Source: Plenodomus lindquistii (Eukaryota > Ascomycota > Dothideomycetes > Pleosporales > Leptosphaeriaceae). From it: a stretch of 64,000 bases of DNA. A program made the translations under genes and the position numbers. This document shows positions 10,802 through 22,300 of the stretch, in pieces; position 1 is the first letter of the stretch; every line of letters starts with the position of its first letter. The stretch lies in NCBI GenBank assembly GCA_025504975.1, contig JANUWI010000003.1, forward strand, positions 3,038,001 through 3,102,000. Reading direction: 5' to 3'. Under the pieces are notes generated by a model. That model was not told the origin of the DNA. It searched no databases and was given only the letters and a program-made list of their open reading frames with translations.

Positions 10802-13453
10802 TCAGTGCTTCCTTGCCCACCCTGTGAGCGTCCTCCATGCAGCACCACCCTGAGCACCTTCCTCTAGGACCTGAACTACACCTTCCAGGAGCCTCTCCTC
10901 CTCTTTACCCATCTCCACCTGCAACTTCAACAGCCACCGTTCCCATGCCCAGCTACCAACGATACCTGTAATCATTGCTGCATCTACAGTAGTACCGTAC
11001 ACTGGCGCAGTCTCGATTTCGACCCCTCCGTCATCAGCGATCCTTTTCTCCTGGTTGTTTGACTCTGCGCCTACAGCGAGATTCTCCTTCCAGTTCGCTG
11101 CCGTCTTGCCCATGGGGAGAATCATCCACGCCCTCTGTACCTTGGTGAAGCCAGCCTTTGACAGACGAGGCAGGAATGACTTCGTGGCTTGCGCATCGTA
11201 GCCTCGAGTCTTGAGATTGAAGCCAAATTCCACGCCCATGGCTTGAGCATTGCGACCGGCGTGAAGCATGTCGGCATCCATGAGAGAGAAGTCTAGAACA
11301 CCACCAGACTTGAGACACCTGTAGCACTCCTTGAGACAGAGATCGTACTCGTCGGAAGAACGACCGAGAGGCTTGCGAGTCTTGAGGAGCTCATGGAGTG
11401 TTCGCGCGGAGATGACATCGAAGTGGTTGGAGGGGAAGGGCAGAGTCCAAAGGTTGGGCACAGTAAGGTGCTTGTGATTGTCTGGACCTGCGACATTGGC
11501 TGACAGGTTGTTGCCCGCAGTGTAGACTGTAGTCACCGTAGTGTTGGGGTAGTCGTAAGCGACATCCCACGCCCAGTCGTTGGTTGGTACACCTCCAACG
11601 TCGAGGATGCGTGGTGCACTCGCCCGCGTAATACACCGAGCGGCTTGCTTACTCAGAAGCTTCCCACCATTGAGCTGTTTCTGTGCTTGCAACACCCAGT
11701 GGATTGGCAGCATCTGGTCAAGTGCCTGGCGCTCCATCTGCGCACGGGCGATTCTTTCCTTCAATACTGTGGGATCGTTGACGAAGAATTCAGACACGGG
11801 GCGGGGTGGCGCTGGACGATCAGGTTGATTGAGCTCGAATTTGCCAAGGAGCTGATCGCGATGTACAAGGGGGCTGCATCGTCGCTGTACGTGCATGGCT
11901 TCGGCACGTGTCTGGCGGTGAATGAAGGTGTCCTTCTTTTGAGATCGAGAGCGAAGATACTCGAGACCTTGCACATAAGTCATAATCTGCTTTGGAGCTG
12001 ACTCGTCATCCGCTGGCGATTTTTGGGGCTCTTCTGCAAATGTGACGGACTTCTTCACAGTAGGCTTGTCAAGAGAGCTTCCACGGCTGTGCGTTCCGCT
12101 GGAAAGACTGGGTGAGCTCATGACCTTCATATCGCGCAGAGCAGCCTGTAGCTCATCTTGCTCCTCTAACCAGCGGCCCGTCATCTCGAGGTTGGCACAC
12201 GACACTTTCTCGAGCTCGGCATTGTAGTTCTCGTTGTATTGGAAGATGGTCTTGCTTGGGTTGATCTCCTTAATCTCGACGTTCTCCTCCAATGGGCTCA
12301 GGATCACTGGTCGTGCAGTCGCCAGAGGCTCGTCAAAGCCATCGAGAGTTGAGCCTGCCAAAGTGGACAATCGCTGTGGGACCCTTGGGACGGGTGCTGG
12401 AGCGGCTGCTGGACGATTATCCCATGGAAGGTTGTAGAAATTCTCTGCTGTTGAGGTATTTGGGATTGGTTCTTCGCGTTTTGACATGCTCCAGGTGTGG
12501 CGGGCGTTCGACTGGAGCGAGGAAAAAAATCCTCCTGGTGAGGGAATAGAAAGAATCGAGACAGGGGTGCTGCCAGATGACCCATTTCCAAAGACAGTTG
12601 GGGGTATTTGAAGCTCGAGGTTCGGTCGCGGCAGCTCCTGCATCTCACCTCTCCTTTCATTGGCTTGCTGTTGTTGCTTCTCATTCTGTTCCGTGGAAGG
12701 CGAGTTGCCGAGATGTTGCAGCGTCTCCATGGCCTGCATATCAAGCTGCATTGGTCCCCATGAGTCGACACTTCCAAAGGACCCGCGTCGTCGCAATGCA
12801 TCTGGAGTCGCTGGGCAACTGAGCTTGTCCAGTTCCTCTGATGTGAGGCTGCCATCCAAGGATGGTGCCGCTGATCGTTCAGGCACTTGTAGGTTATGCG
12901 AATCAATCATCTCAAGAAAGCGTCGAGATGGGGTCAGAAGCAGTGAAGGAGTGACGGGTATCGCAGACGTCGCACTCTTTAGCTTCTCAATGGTCGGCCA
13001 GGCCGAGGGTGAAGGAATAATGATTGATGGGTAGCGACTCCTCTTTGGTCGAGTAGCAATCTTCTTAACAGACGCCGAGGCGTGAAGGGGTACCTCTGCT
13101 TCGTCATCCGACATGTCGTACAAGGAATCAAAGTCACTATCTGCGCGACTTTGCCTTTGGGTCATAGGATATGTCGCTGACTGTACAGGGAAGCTGGGTG
13201 AGACGTGCGCCGTCATGTCGAATAGTCGTGCCTTTGGTGTCGGGAAGTCGTCGTTGTTCTCTGAAGGCACTGTGCTGGGGTGATATGTTGACGTAGAGGA
13301 GTAGTGTGGCGCGAAGTAGTAGGCGGCGAGGGCGGCGTCGTCGTCAACTACATTAAGAGCCGGTCTCTGATCCAGCGGAGACGCGGCGTGTGGGGAGTCT
13401 ACCATGCCAAGTGCTGTAGATTGGTATACTGCAGTATGAAATGACTCTGGCAT
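10802..13453 (-). CDS. Large protein with C-terminal SAM-dependent methyltransferase domain
   Basis: Single open frame of 883 residues from an ATG at 13453. About the first 580 residues are low-complexity Ser/Pro/Gln/Glu-rich and look disordered, with basic patches such as TRPKRSRYPSIIIPSPS. The C-terminal part carries a Rossmann-type class I methyltransferase fold: motif I is ILDVGGVPTNDWAWDVAYDY near residue 617, followed by LWTLPFPSNHFDVISARTLH (post-II/III region) and ECYRCLKSGGVLDFSLMDAD. The motif I glycines are not the classic GxGxG, so cofactor use should be tested, but the overall order matches fungal methyltransferase-11-like proteins. Substrate and location are not predictable. No intron is needed. 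Confidence 0.8.
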   Translation of the reverse strand: MPESFHTAVYQSTALGMVDSPHAASPLDQRPALNVVDDDAALAAYYFAPHYSSTSTYHPSTVPSENNDDFPTPKARLFDMTAHVSPSFPVQSATYPMTQRQSRADSDFDSLYDMSDDEAEVPLHASASVKKIATRPKRSRYPSIIIPSPSAWPTIEKLKSATSAIPVTPSLLLTPSRRFLEMIDSHNLQVPERSAAPSLDGSLTSEELDKLSCPATPDALRRRGSFGSVDSWGPMQLDMQAMETLQHLGNSPSTEQNEKQQQQANERRGEMQELPRPNLELQIPPTVFGNGSSGSTPVSILSIPSPGGFFSSLQSNARHTWSMSKREEPIPNTSTAENFYNLPWDNRPAAAPAPVPRVPQRLSTLAGSTLDGFDEPLATARPVILSPLEENVEIKEINPSKTIFQYNENYNAELEKVSCANLEMTGRWLEEQDELQAALRDMKVMSSPSLSSGTHSRGSSLDKPTVKKSVTFAEEPQKSPADDESAPKQIMTYVQGLEYLRSRSQKKDTFIHRQTRAEAMHVQRRCSPLVHRDQLLGKFELNQPDRPAPPRPVSEFFVNDPTVLKERIARAQMERQALDQMLPIHWVLQAQKQLNGGKLLSKQAARCITRASAPRILDVGGVPTNDWAWDVAYDYPNTTVTTVYTAGNNLSANVAGPDNHKHLTVPNLWTLPFPSNHFDVISARTLHELLKTRKPLGRSSDEYDLCLKECYRCLKSGGVLDFSLMDADMLHAGRNAQAMGVEFGFNLKTRGYDAQATKSFLPRLSKAGFTKVQRAWMILPMGKTAANWKENLAVGAESNNQEKRIADDGGVEIETAPVYGTTVDAAMITGIVGSWAWERWLLKLQVEMGKEEERLLEGVVQVLEEGAQGGAAWRTLTGWARKH

Positions 13454-14426
13454 GTTGCTATACTGGGCTGAGCACAGCCTTGTGCTATTATTACTAAGAG
13501 TACTTGAAAATCCGAGGTGGGGGATGCGGCGTGGTAGTTTGATCCAAATGCAGATGTGCAGGGTAGTGAATAGAAGCGGAATTAAGATGGGTAGAGACCC
13601 GAAAAGGCGCTGGTCAACAGCTTACTCGTAAAAATGGGACGCTTCGATCAACGAAGACTTGGGGATAGAGAGGAACTCGGAAGGGAGACAAGAAGTGAAT
13701 GGCGGAAAAGGGCAAGATGGCACCGCGAGCGCAATAACGAAAGGATATATCGCATCTAAACGCCTACTCGTTGACTCACTCCAGACTAGTGCTACGGTGG
13801 CACTTGGACGGCCTGCACTGCCAGCTGTAGGGCCACTCGCGAGAGAGGGCCGAGGCCAGGTGTGGAGTTGATAGCGGCAAGGTATGGCCACGACATGCCA
13901 GCCATCAGAGAAACATCGTGGTTGGCTCGTGGGCAGGCCTAACGAGCAAGATGGTAACCACGCGCTGCTCCGTTGTGGCTAGAGGGGCGTCGCGCTGCAG
14001 AGTGTGGTTGGGCGTGCATAGTGGTAAGCGCCCGGGTGAGCTATTTCGAGTGCTCGTTTCTGCACAGCTGGCCAATTGCGAGGCACAGCATGCAAGCACA
14101 GCAGGCTCGCCGTAAAGCGCCTCGCCCGACTAGGGCATGCTTCCAGAAGTTGGTCGACAGGACCAAGATTGTGTGTACCGAAACAATATTGACCACACTA
14201 GGCGTAGCTGGAACCAGCACGCGAGCAGACGTGTGAAAGAACTGACGTGTGATGAGCGGGAGCGCCGGGATGGAGCATTCGCCAAGCACAATGGCGGGGC
14301 CTAGAGGGGCAGCACGGCCAACACCAAAACTATCGTCGTGAGCTCTAATCCATTCGTCGGCGGCGCCAATCTCACCTGCAAACACTCGCAAACACACCGC
14401 ATCTCTTCAGACGACAATCAGGCATC
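13454..14426. other. Divergent promoter region
   Basis: About 970 bases between the methyltransferase gene (minus) and RPE1 (plus), which are divergent. No supported gene. Open frames antisense to the RPE1 leader are probably chance. Confidence 0.5.
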
Positions 14427-15546
14427 ATGTCACCACCCGCTATCGTCGCGCCGTCGATTCTGTCGGCAGACTTTGGAGCATTAGGCAAGGCGTGTTCCGA
14501 CACGATTGCCCAGGGCGCAGACTGGCTTCATGTGTGCATCTCCGCGTCTCATTCACGGTACACGTGACTGACGCGTGCAGGTCGACATTATGGATGGCCA
14601 TTTTGTGCCCAACATGACTTTCGGTGCTCCTGTTGTTACCAAGATCCGTTCACACGTTGACCGCCCGGTCACCGCACATGGCAAAGGAACCTTCGACTGC
14701 CACATGATGATCGCCGAGCCCAAGAGATGGGTGCGCGATTTCAAGAAGGCAGGTTGCGATCTGTACTGTTTCCACTATGAGGCAGCAATTTCCTCTACAG
14801 CTGCAGACTCCCCTAGCGGAAAGTCGGACCAGAAGACATCTCCAAAGGAGCTCATACGGTATATCCACAGCGAAGGCATGCAAGCTGGCATTGCTATCAA
14901 ACCCAGTACTTCCGTCGATGTGCTCTGGGACATCCTGGCAAACCCTGTCAAGGAAGAGGTACCTGATGTGAGTAGCTCATGTTTCGTTCTTTCACCAATC
15001 ATCTTATCAGCCCAAGGGTGGTCTGGAGTCTATCGCCACTACCTGATCTCAATCTGGAACCCATTTCCGCCGGAGAAAGAACAGGGCTGGCGTAGATGGC
15101 ATTACATGAGCGGCTGCCTATGAGAGCGCTTAAGCAAGAAGCCGCATGATGCATGGGCCTGGGCCCAGTCTCCCAACAATGCCTCGCGGTCTTGCGAAGT
15201 GTGAACTCAGTCGACTCAGGATTGTTGATCGAATTGTGCCAATTCACAAGTTCCGTTGAAAAATGTCTAACAATCGCAGATGGTCTTGGTCATGACGGTG
15301 GAGCCTGGCTTTGGCGGCCAATCCTTCATGGCTTCGGAGCTGCCCAAAGTGACAGCGCTTAGGAAGAAATACCCCGAGCTCCACATTGAGGTCGATGGTG
15401 GATTGAGCGAGAAGACTATCGATCAGGCTGCAGATGCCGGCGCCAATGTGATTGTTGCGGGTAGCGCTGTATTCGGCGCGTCGGACCCCAGCGAGGTGAT
15501 TCAGAAGCTGCGCGATGCTGTCAACAACAGAAGAGAAAAGCTATGA
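14427..15546 (+). CDS. RPE1: Ribulose-phosphate 3-epimerase
   Basis: Interconverts ribulose 5-phosphate and xylulose 5-phosphate in the non-oxidative pentose phosphate pathway, in the cytosol. Exons 14427-14531, 14581-14967 and 15280-15546 give 252 residues, the usual length. The (beta/alpha)8 signatures are all present: PAIVAPSILSADFGALG at the N-terminus, LHVDIMDGHFVPNMTFG across the first junction, CHMMI, VLVMTVEPGFGGQSF in exon 3, the phosphate-binding IEVDGGLSEKT and VIVAGSAVFGA. Metal and catalytic residues (His and Asp of the first and second strands, Asp of DGG) are kept. The second intron is 312 nt, several times the local norm; skipping it breaks the protein between EEVPD and MVLVM. 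Confidence 0.95.
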
Positions 15547-15979
15547 AGAGTGCACTAAACGATGAGAACCGTGTACTTCGTAATTCACGAACCAAACTGA
15601 GCGTCGACAACTGTGAAGTAGATCATTGTCATTGCATGACGTCGTTTTGGGGACCATCGTCTCTGGCACGCAAGAGAGCAACGAACGCGTCATGTCCTGC
15701 GCATCGGGTGTGTCTAGTAAGGACCGTGTAAATCAGCAAGTAATAAAATGTAATAAACATTCAATGCGCCATTCACATTAGCAACACTCTGTTTGCTGGA
15801 CGCCAGTTGGAGAGAGAAAGGCTGCATGCAGAAGAGGAAGGGTCCCTGCAGGCGAGCGCGTTGTTAGCGCGCCAACGTCAGAGGCGACAGGCGACTCCAA
15901 TAATTTCTCCAGCAAGCTTGCGCCGGCGAGCATCGTACTCCCACACCCACTCCACGCACCGCTCCTATCTACCTCCGAC
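15547..15979. other. Intergenic
   Basis: 433 bases between tandem plus-strand genes, holding the RPE1 3' UTR and the promoter of the exonuclease gene. Nothing else is recognised. Confidence 0.5.
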
Positions 15980-18307
15980 ATGGCAAAGCGGAAGCGCGGC
16001 GATCGCGACGAACCGCCTGTCGACGTCGGCCTTGGTGCGACATTGGCGCATCTGCGAGGGGATCGGTCGCCTGAGACATCAACCCAGACCGCCGACGATA
16101 CCAAGGACGAGGCTGACGGCGAGTGGGAGGTGGTCGGGCCCCCCAAGCGCAGACGGAGAGCGCATTCCAATCAACACGGCAACGGCCATCGACGCTCGAG
16201 GACTGCCTCGCCCAATGGCACCCCACGCCAACAGCAGGACAGCCTCGATGCGCCCGTCGACGATGCCGCCGCCTCACACAAGCCAGGCGCTGAGCAGTCG
16301 GACGGCAGTCAGACCAGAGAGGAGCGCAGAAAGGAGCGCAAGCTGCAACGAAGCTACCCTGCCATTGAGCATTCCCACCACGCTCGGCTTCAGTCGCATG
16401 TAAAACTCGGCGATCTGCAGTCGCTCGTGCTGTATCTGCTCGCCGATGGCAATGCGCCGCAATGGGTCTCAGTGCGCAGTCGTACCAGTATCCAGCAGGT
16501 CGTCATGCTTATGGTGCCGGGATTGGAGATTGGCATGTTCAATGGCGACGTTCCTCTGGATTCTGCGCCCGTGGCCAGCCCTATCGGCGAGGAAGTTTCC
16601 AAACATGTCCAAGCCGATGGCGCAGCACTGAAAGAGGGGCCTGCTCAATCCGGTCGTCTGAAAATCACCCCAGATGACTTTTACCCGGCTAGTCTACGAT
16701 CAGACCGGCTGCCAGCCTGCTTGAAACCGCTCGCCGACATCTTCGAGCATTTGTGGCCTATCAAGACTCCCGGAGAGCATCGCAACAATCAGTATAGCAG
16801 AGTGCATTCACCTATACATACCATGCTAACGTCGCAAATACCAAAGACCCAGGAGGAGAAGCAGATGAGGAAGAGCGGTGCGCATAAAGGACCCATGCCC
16901 CAAAATTCAAAGCACTGGGAGAACAAGCGCACCCGAATCACCGAGTATCTGGCTACGCTAGTTGAACAACAAGAGAACGAATATGTACTGCACCCAGCAA
17001 TGTTTGAGACCACAGAGGCAAAAGAGGCTGCCCGTCAACACAGAGAGCTGGCTGGGCAAGGCCTGGAACATGGTTGGGTAGATACCAGTGTGAGCAAGCT
17101 AGAAGACGGCGAAGTGCCAGAAGACAGGATCGAGCAAGGTAGTGTCACGGCCGGAAGACATATTTTGTCTATCGACTGCGAGATGTGCAAGGCAGAGAAC
17201 GACCAGCTTGTGCTTACACGAATCAGTCTGATGAACTGGGACGGTACTGTAGCTTTGGACAAGCTCGTGAAGCCTGAGGTTGCTATCAAGGACTACCTGA
17301 CCCAATGGTCTGGCATAACGGCCGCTATGCTGCAAGATGTCACAACGACCCTACCAGACATACAGAAGGAACTGCTCAAACTCATCACTCCGCGCACGAT
17401 CCTAGTGGGACACTCATTAAATTCAGACCTCAACGCCATGAAGCTTACTCACCCTTTCCTGGTCGATACGGGTATTCTCTACCCTCATCCGCGCGGGCCA
17501 CCCTACAAACAGTCTCTGAAATGGCTCGCCCAAAAATATCTAAAGCGCGAGGTTCAGAAGGGTGCCAGTGGTCATGACAGCGTCGAGGATGCTCGAACCT
17601 GTCTCGACCTGGTCAAACAAAAGTGTGAAAAGGGTCCACGCTGGGGCTCCGGTGATACGAACGCCGAATCTATATTCAAGAGACTTGAGCGATCTTTACG
17701 ACCCAAGTCGAACGGGATATATCGATCCGGAGCTGTTGTAGACTGGGGCGAACCAAGACGTGGTCACGGCGGTCAAGCGCAAGTCTCGGTGGGATGTCGA
17801 TCCGATGATGAGGTCGTGGAAGGCATCAGCCAGGCGATACAGGGCCAAGCAAAAGACAAATACGGTGCTACCGACAAGCCCGACTTTGTTTGGGGACGAC
17901 TGCGCGAACTGGAGCTTTCGCGAGGCTGGTGGGATGATACGAAATCAGCCGACGTTGAAGCCATCCGTCAAAGCGCCTTACAACGACTAGGGGTTGCAAC
18001 AGACGGCGATGATGCTGATCTCGAGATCAAGGGCGCGCAGCTCAGCGAGACTGTCTCTCAGACCGTCCAGCGCATTGGTCAGATTTACAAGTCTCTGCCA
18101 CGCTGCACTGCTTTCATCGTATACAGCGGAACTAGCGATCCGCGAGAGATTCGCCGCTTACAAGCGATGCAGCAGCAATATCGTCGGGAATACGCTACTA
18201 AGAATTGGGACAACCTAAGTGTCAAATGGACTGACACGGAAATACAGGCTTTGTCGCGCGCTTGTCAGGACGCTCGCAACGGCGTTGCTTTCATTGCGGT
18301 AAAGTAA
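15980..18307 (+). CDS. REX1: REX1-type 3'-5' RNA exonuclease
   Basis: Exonuclease of the DEDDh superfamily expected to trim 3' ends of stable RNAs (5S rRNA, tRNA precursors, 5.8S) in the nucleus. It is intronless, 775 residues, from ATG at 15980 in a good context. The Lys/Arg- and acid-rich N-terminus looks nuclear. Residues about 140-190 (KLGDLQSLVLYLLADGNAPQ, then VVMLMVPGLEIGMF) match the REX1-family N-terminal block. The exonuclease domain starts near residue 394: SIDCEMCK supplies the first Asp and Glu, ILVGHSLNSDLNAM the second Asp, and GHDSVEDARTCLDL the His and final Asp. All five catalytic positions are therefore intact. A C-terminal region of about 200 residues is conserved-looking but unassigned. 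Confidence 0.92.
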   Translation: MAKRKRGDRDEPPVDVGLGATLAHLRGDRSPETSTQTADDTKDEADGEWEVVGPPKRRRRAHSNQHGNGHRRSRTASPNGTPRQQQDSLDAPVDDAAASHKPGAEQSDGSQTREERRKERKLQRSYPAIEHSHHARLQSHVKLGDLQSLVLYLLADGNAPQWVSVRSRTSIQQVVMLMVPGLEIGMFNGDVPLDSAPVASPIGEEVSKHVQADGAALKEGPAQSGRLKITPDDFYPASLRSDRLPACLKPLADIFEHLWPIKTPGEHRNNQYSRVHSPIHTMLTSQIPKTQEEKQMRKSGAHKGPMPQNSKHWENKRTRITEYLATLVEQQENEYVLHPAMFETTEAKEAARQHRELAGQGLEHGWVDTSVSKLEDGEVPEDRIEQGSVTAGRHILSIDCEMCKAENDQLVLTRISLMNWDGTVALDKLVKPEVAIKDYLTQWSGITAAMLQDVTTTLPDIQKELLKLITPRTILVGHSLNSDLNAMKLTHPFLVDTGILYPHPRGPPYKQSLKWLAQKYLKREVQKGASGHDSVEDARTCLDLVKQKCEKGPRWGSGDTNAESIFKRLERSLRPKSNGIYRSGAVVDWGEPRRGHGGQAQVSVGCRSDDEVVEGISQAIQGQAKDKYGATDKPDFVWGRLRELELSRGWWDDTKSADVEAIRQSALQRLGVATDGDDADLEIKGAQLSETVSQTVQRIGQIYKSLPRCTAFIVYSGTSDPREIRRLQAMQQQYRREYATKNWDNLSVKWTDTEIQALSRACQDARNGVAFIAVK

Positions 18308-19368
18308 TCGCGTGTCTCACCTCATGTCCTCGCAAGCGTATCTTCAAAAGAGGCACGCCTCTTCACGGAAGGAACGCCGAAAATATGATCAAGCACATAC
18401 CATTGAGCAGATTAAGCGATAAGGTACCCAAAAGGCTCATGTGCTGACCTATGCAATTGCACGTCCTTGAGCTTTGCTATAGAAAGGACTCAGGCACAAG
18501 GAGACTAGACCTGCGGTGCATTTTCCAGGAGGGACGCTTGACGTGCTACGCATGAATATCTCGACCGCATAATGGCGATGATTGACATGTAACGAATGGA
18601 AACAGCATTACGTCGCTGAGCGCGCATATCGCGTCAATGAATCAGATTAAAGCATCAAGTCATGCACTGGTGATTGCGAGATCCTTTTGGCCCGCACAAT
18701 CGGCGCTGGTATCGTGTTATCGCTGGCTAGTACCTGTTGTGGTCAGCCCTGGAAGATCAGGGTCCCCCTAGCGAAAAGACAATGTAATGGCTAACGATGT
18801 AGAGTAGTAGGCTTGTAGGCGGACGTCGACGCTGCATACGCGCATATACCGTACAACTAACATGCATCCTTCGGGAATGAGTAATATCGAGCGGTCACAT
18901 GTACAGTCGCGCGAAATTGAGGCGACGGAACGAGCGCAGTGTGCATCAAAAACATGACACAAGCTATCAAAAGTGGCTGTTCGTAATAGCGTTTTAGTGC
19001 TCGACGCTAAGCTTTGACTGGCACCCCTGCTGCTAATCATGGATTGACGTGTGCTAATTCCTTCCAATGTTACTCCATCGTCCTTTCCATCCTTGAGTAA
19101 CGACGCGATCCTTCCGGGTCTCATTTTCTGCTTCCCATCAATCATCTCGCCTGCGATATCACCATCCTGCGTTGGACGCGTATCTCTCGCCCTCTAGATC
19201 CCCGCCGGTTGTTAGTCTGCCAATTGCACTTTACACTTAATTTAGCGTCCTGGCGCAAAACAGACTTTGCTCGATATTCTCACAGCACTCGGCCCGTTTC
19301 CATCAATCGTATTCGAGTACGCTGAAACAGGGACCATTACGTGTAGGATTCTGTCGTCTTTGCGACAC
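18308..19368. other. Intergenic
   Basis: About 1 kb of unremarkable sequence. A 125-codon minus-strand frame ending at 18768 has an ATG but no recognisable features. The start of the next gene is uncertain, so its promoter or a further 5' exon could lie here. Confidence 0.4.
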
Positions 19369-22300
19369 ATGTCGGCCACAGGGTTGCGCTTCCCTGCACG
19401 CGCTTCGCATTCATCAGACGAGCGCGTATGCCCACATCCGCCATCAGAAGTCGCCAAAGATACCGACGCAGCCGTAGCAATGGTGACAAAAACTGTTGAG
19501 CGCATAGAAGCGACGTCAGACACTGCTTCACCTGTCAATCGCTCGACAAAAGGTTATTGTCAGAACTGTCGCAGTTATCTAGGCGAGTACTATAATTCCT
19601 GGTGTCGGGTTACGAGTAGTGTAAGTAATTGTGACGGCTGCACATGCTGATGCGACGGCGGCTGATGTCAAGATTTTGCTACTAGTACTACGTCCCTGCG
19701 CTGCACGGCTCCTACAGAAGCCTCTTGAAACCCAATGGCAAGCAAAAGGCAGCGTCCAGAGGCACGGATCTTGAAGGCTGGTAAGCTCACTTTTTACGTT
19801 TCACGTCCGGGTTGTCGCACAATTGCTCGTTCCAGTAAGCTATCAATATCCGCCTAGTATATGAGCTTATCCCGGTACCAATCAGAGGGACATGGTATTT
19901 TAATTTTTCTTTAAGCGCACTTGCACTAGTCTGACTTAATCTTTCCACACTATAGCTGGTCATCTATTAAACCCGCCCCCCGCTCGCATTGCTTCACATC
20001 GCTGACACCTTACCAAGCACGATTCAGCCACTCTCCTGCCCAGCACTTTGCTCAGACTCTGCAATTGGATTTGTCGTGGTAGACGCGCCTTCTGAAAAGA
20101 AGCATTATTGGTAGGTATCCCCAAAGTTTACTTGATCAGCACAACGTTTCTGTGCTTTGTTATCCCCGGAGTATGACATCCTAGGCGAAGTATTGTGTGC
20201 TGTGCTGCTAGGTCAGCACATCCCCACAATTTCGTTTGATTACTATCGCTTCACAATGCATGCGAGTTGTCTAACTTTTTCTGACCATCGTGCAGTAATC
20301 GAGACTTTTTCAAACTTAGCCGCATCGAGCTGCGATGCGAACCGTCGCCATTGCAATCTACCATTGTGGAGCCATTAGAGGTCATATCGAAAGATCTGCT
20401 GAAGACCGAGGGTTCATTCAGCCCCTCACCTACGCCTGAAATGACTGACGTGGTATCATCCATGGGCGGTGTCGAAATGGACAAGCTTGCAACCCGACCG
20501 AATCATCAACACATCCGTCATGAACCTCATCGAGATCTCGCCTACCAACGGACATCAATGCAGCAAAGTGATATCAACAGACAGCCGGCACCATCAAATG
20601 CGGCGCACTCCCCCCAGATGTCTACTGTTCAGTCAAATAAGACGTCGAATGTACAAACGACACCACAATTGACACGAGCGAACTCCGATATTCAGGCACA
20701 CAAAATTGGGTCATTCAGCGGCCCATTAAGTGTACCAGTCAGTGGACCATTGAATGCCTCAATCAGTGTTGGCCCTACCCCTTCACTAGACGTATCCCGG
20801 AGACACTCACTGCATGAATCGCGTAAGACGCAACAGCAACAACAGTACCCTCGCTCACCACAAGATGTGGGTCTTGATGCAATCCAGCGATTACAAACCC
20901 AAATATCTCAAAATAGCGGTGCTCTCGCTGCCCATACGCGTGACATCAGACGCGGCGAAGAGTCTTTCGGGTACCTCGAAGAGACACTGCGTCGCGAATT
21001 CAGCAGTCAAATCGCCTTTCAGAACGGAGAGCTGCAGAGGGTTGACAGTGCAGTTGCGAAATTACATGACGAAATGCAGGGGGTTCGTCAAGCTATCGAA
21101 GGTCTGAGACATGAGCTGCATGCCAACAGGGGTGAACGACATCTTCAACATCACCCAAGCGCACCGCCAGCCCAACAGATAAGCGCGCAAGATTCAGCCC
21201 TCGAGCTCATGGCACAGCAGATAGCAGTGATTTCGCACAAAGCGAATGAGGTTGATACGCTCAAAATCACCATTGAGATCATGAAGAACAAGATACAACG
21301 GCTGGAAGACGGTGGACGTCAACCACCAACTGCCGGCCATAACTTGCCCTCTCAAATCCATCGTGGGTCTGCTTCAACTCAGCAGTCGCCACAAATACCG
21401 ACACACCACTCCTTCCCTACGCCGGTAGCCACATCTACGCCTGAAGCTGCTCAGCATATTGAACGTGTACCTAGCCAAAGCAGCGGATGGACAACAATCA
21501 ATTCCGGTGCTAAGCGTGCTCATGGAGTTGATGTAGATAATGCGTACAACGGCCATGCCCAGATCTCTGACTCCACCAAGCGGCCAAGATTAGCGACTGA
21601 GTCTACTTCATCTTTCATCCAATCTACGCCGCAGTCCCACACAATGACTGCTGACTCTCAGTCTCACTTTGTACAGCATGCACAACTACTACCCTCTCAA
21701 CCAGCCTTTAGTGGATCTATTGTCAGTACACAGTCACAGCAGCCGTCTCATGCTCCCTTCGGAACACAAGATGCTCCATCGGACGACAGCTGGCGACCAG
21801 CATCCCAGCGAGACATAGAACACCGCCCTCGCGGCAGAGGAAGAGGTGGAGGCCCAGGAAGCCGTGGAGGGAGGGTCAGAAAGAGTATGCCAGCGCAATT
21901 CCATACTCCAGAATGGACGCGCGAAGACTGGCATGGCGTACCAGAATCGCCGGTTGGCCCGGATGGGCTCTACAACCATGCAGTACGTGGAGCACATGGC
22001 ATAGCACGTCGTGGGACTGGAGGCGGGGCTGGCACCCGCCGTGGCTTTACGCCTACCGATCGTGCTGTAAGCATGAGTGTGGGACCTGCCATTGGCTTTG
22101 AGTCTCCCGGCGAAATGTATGAACACGGCAAGAAGACTCGTACAAAGCCAATCCGTAATGCAGACGGCGTACTCATTCGCAAAGATGGCCGCCCGGATAT
22201 GCGCTCCCAATCTTCAGCGGCGAACTTGCGCAAGGTTCACGCGAGACGAGAGGGGGAGAGTGAGTTTTCGCCTGCTGGCACTCCCACTCATGTTCACGAT

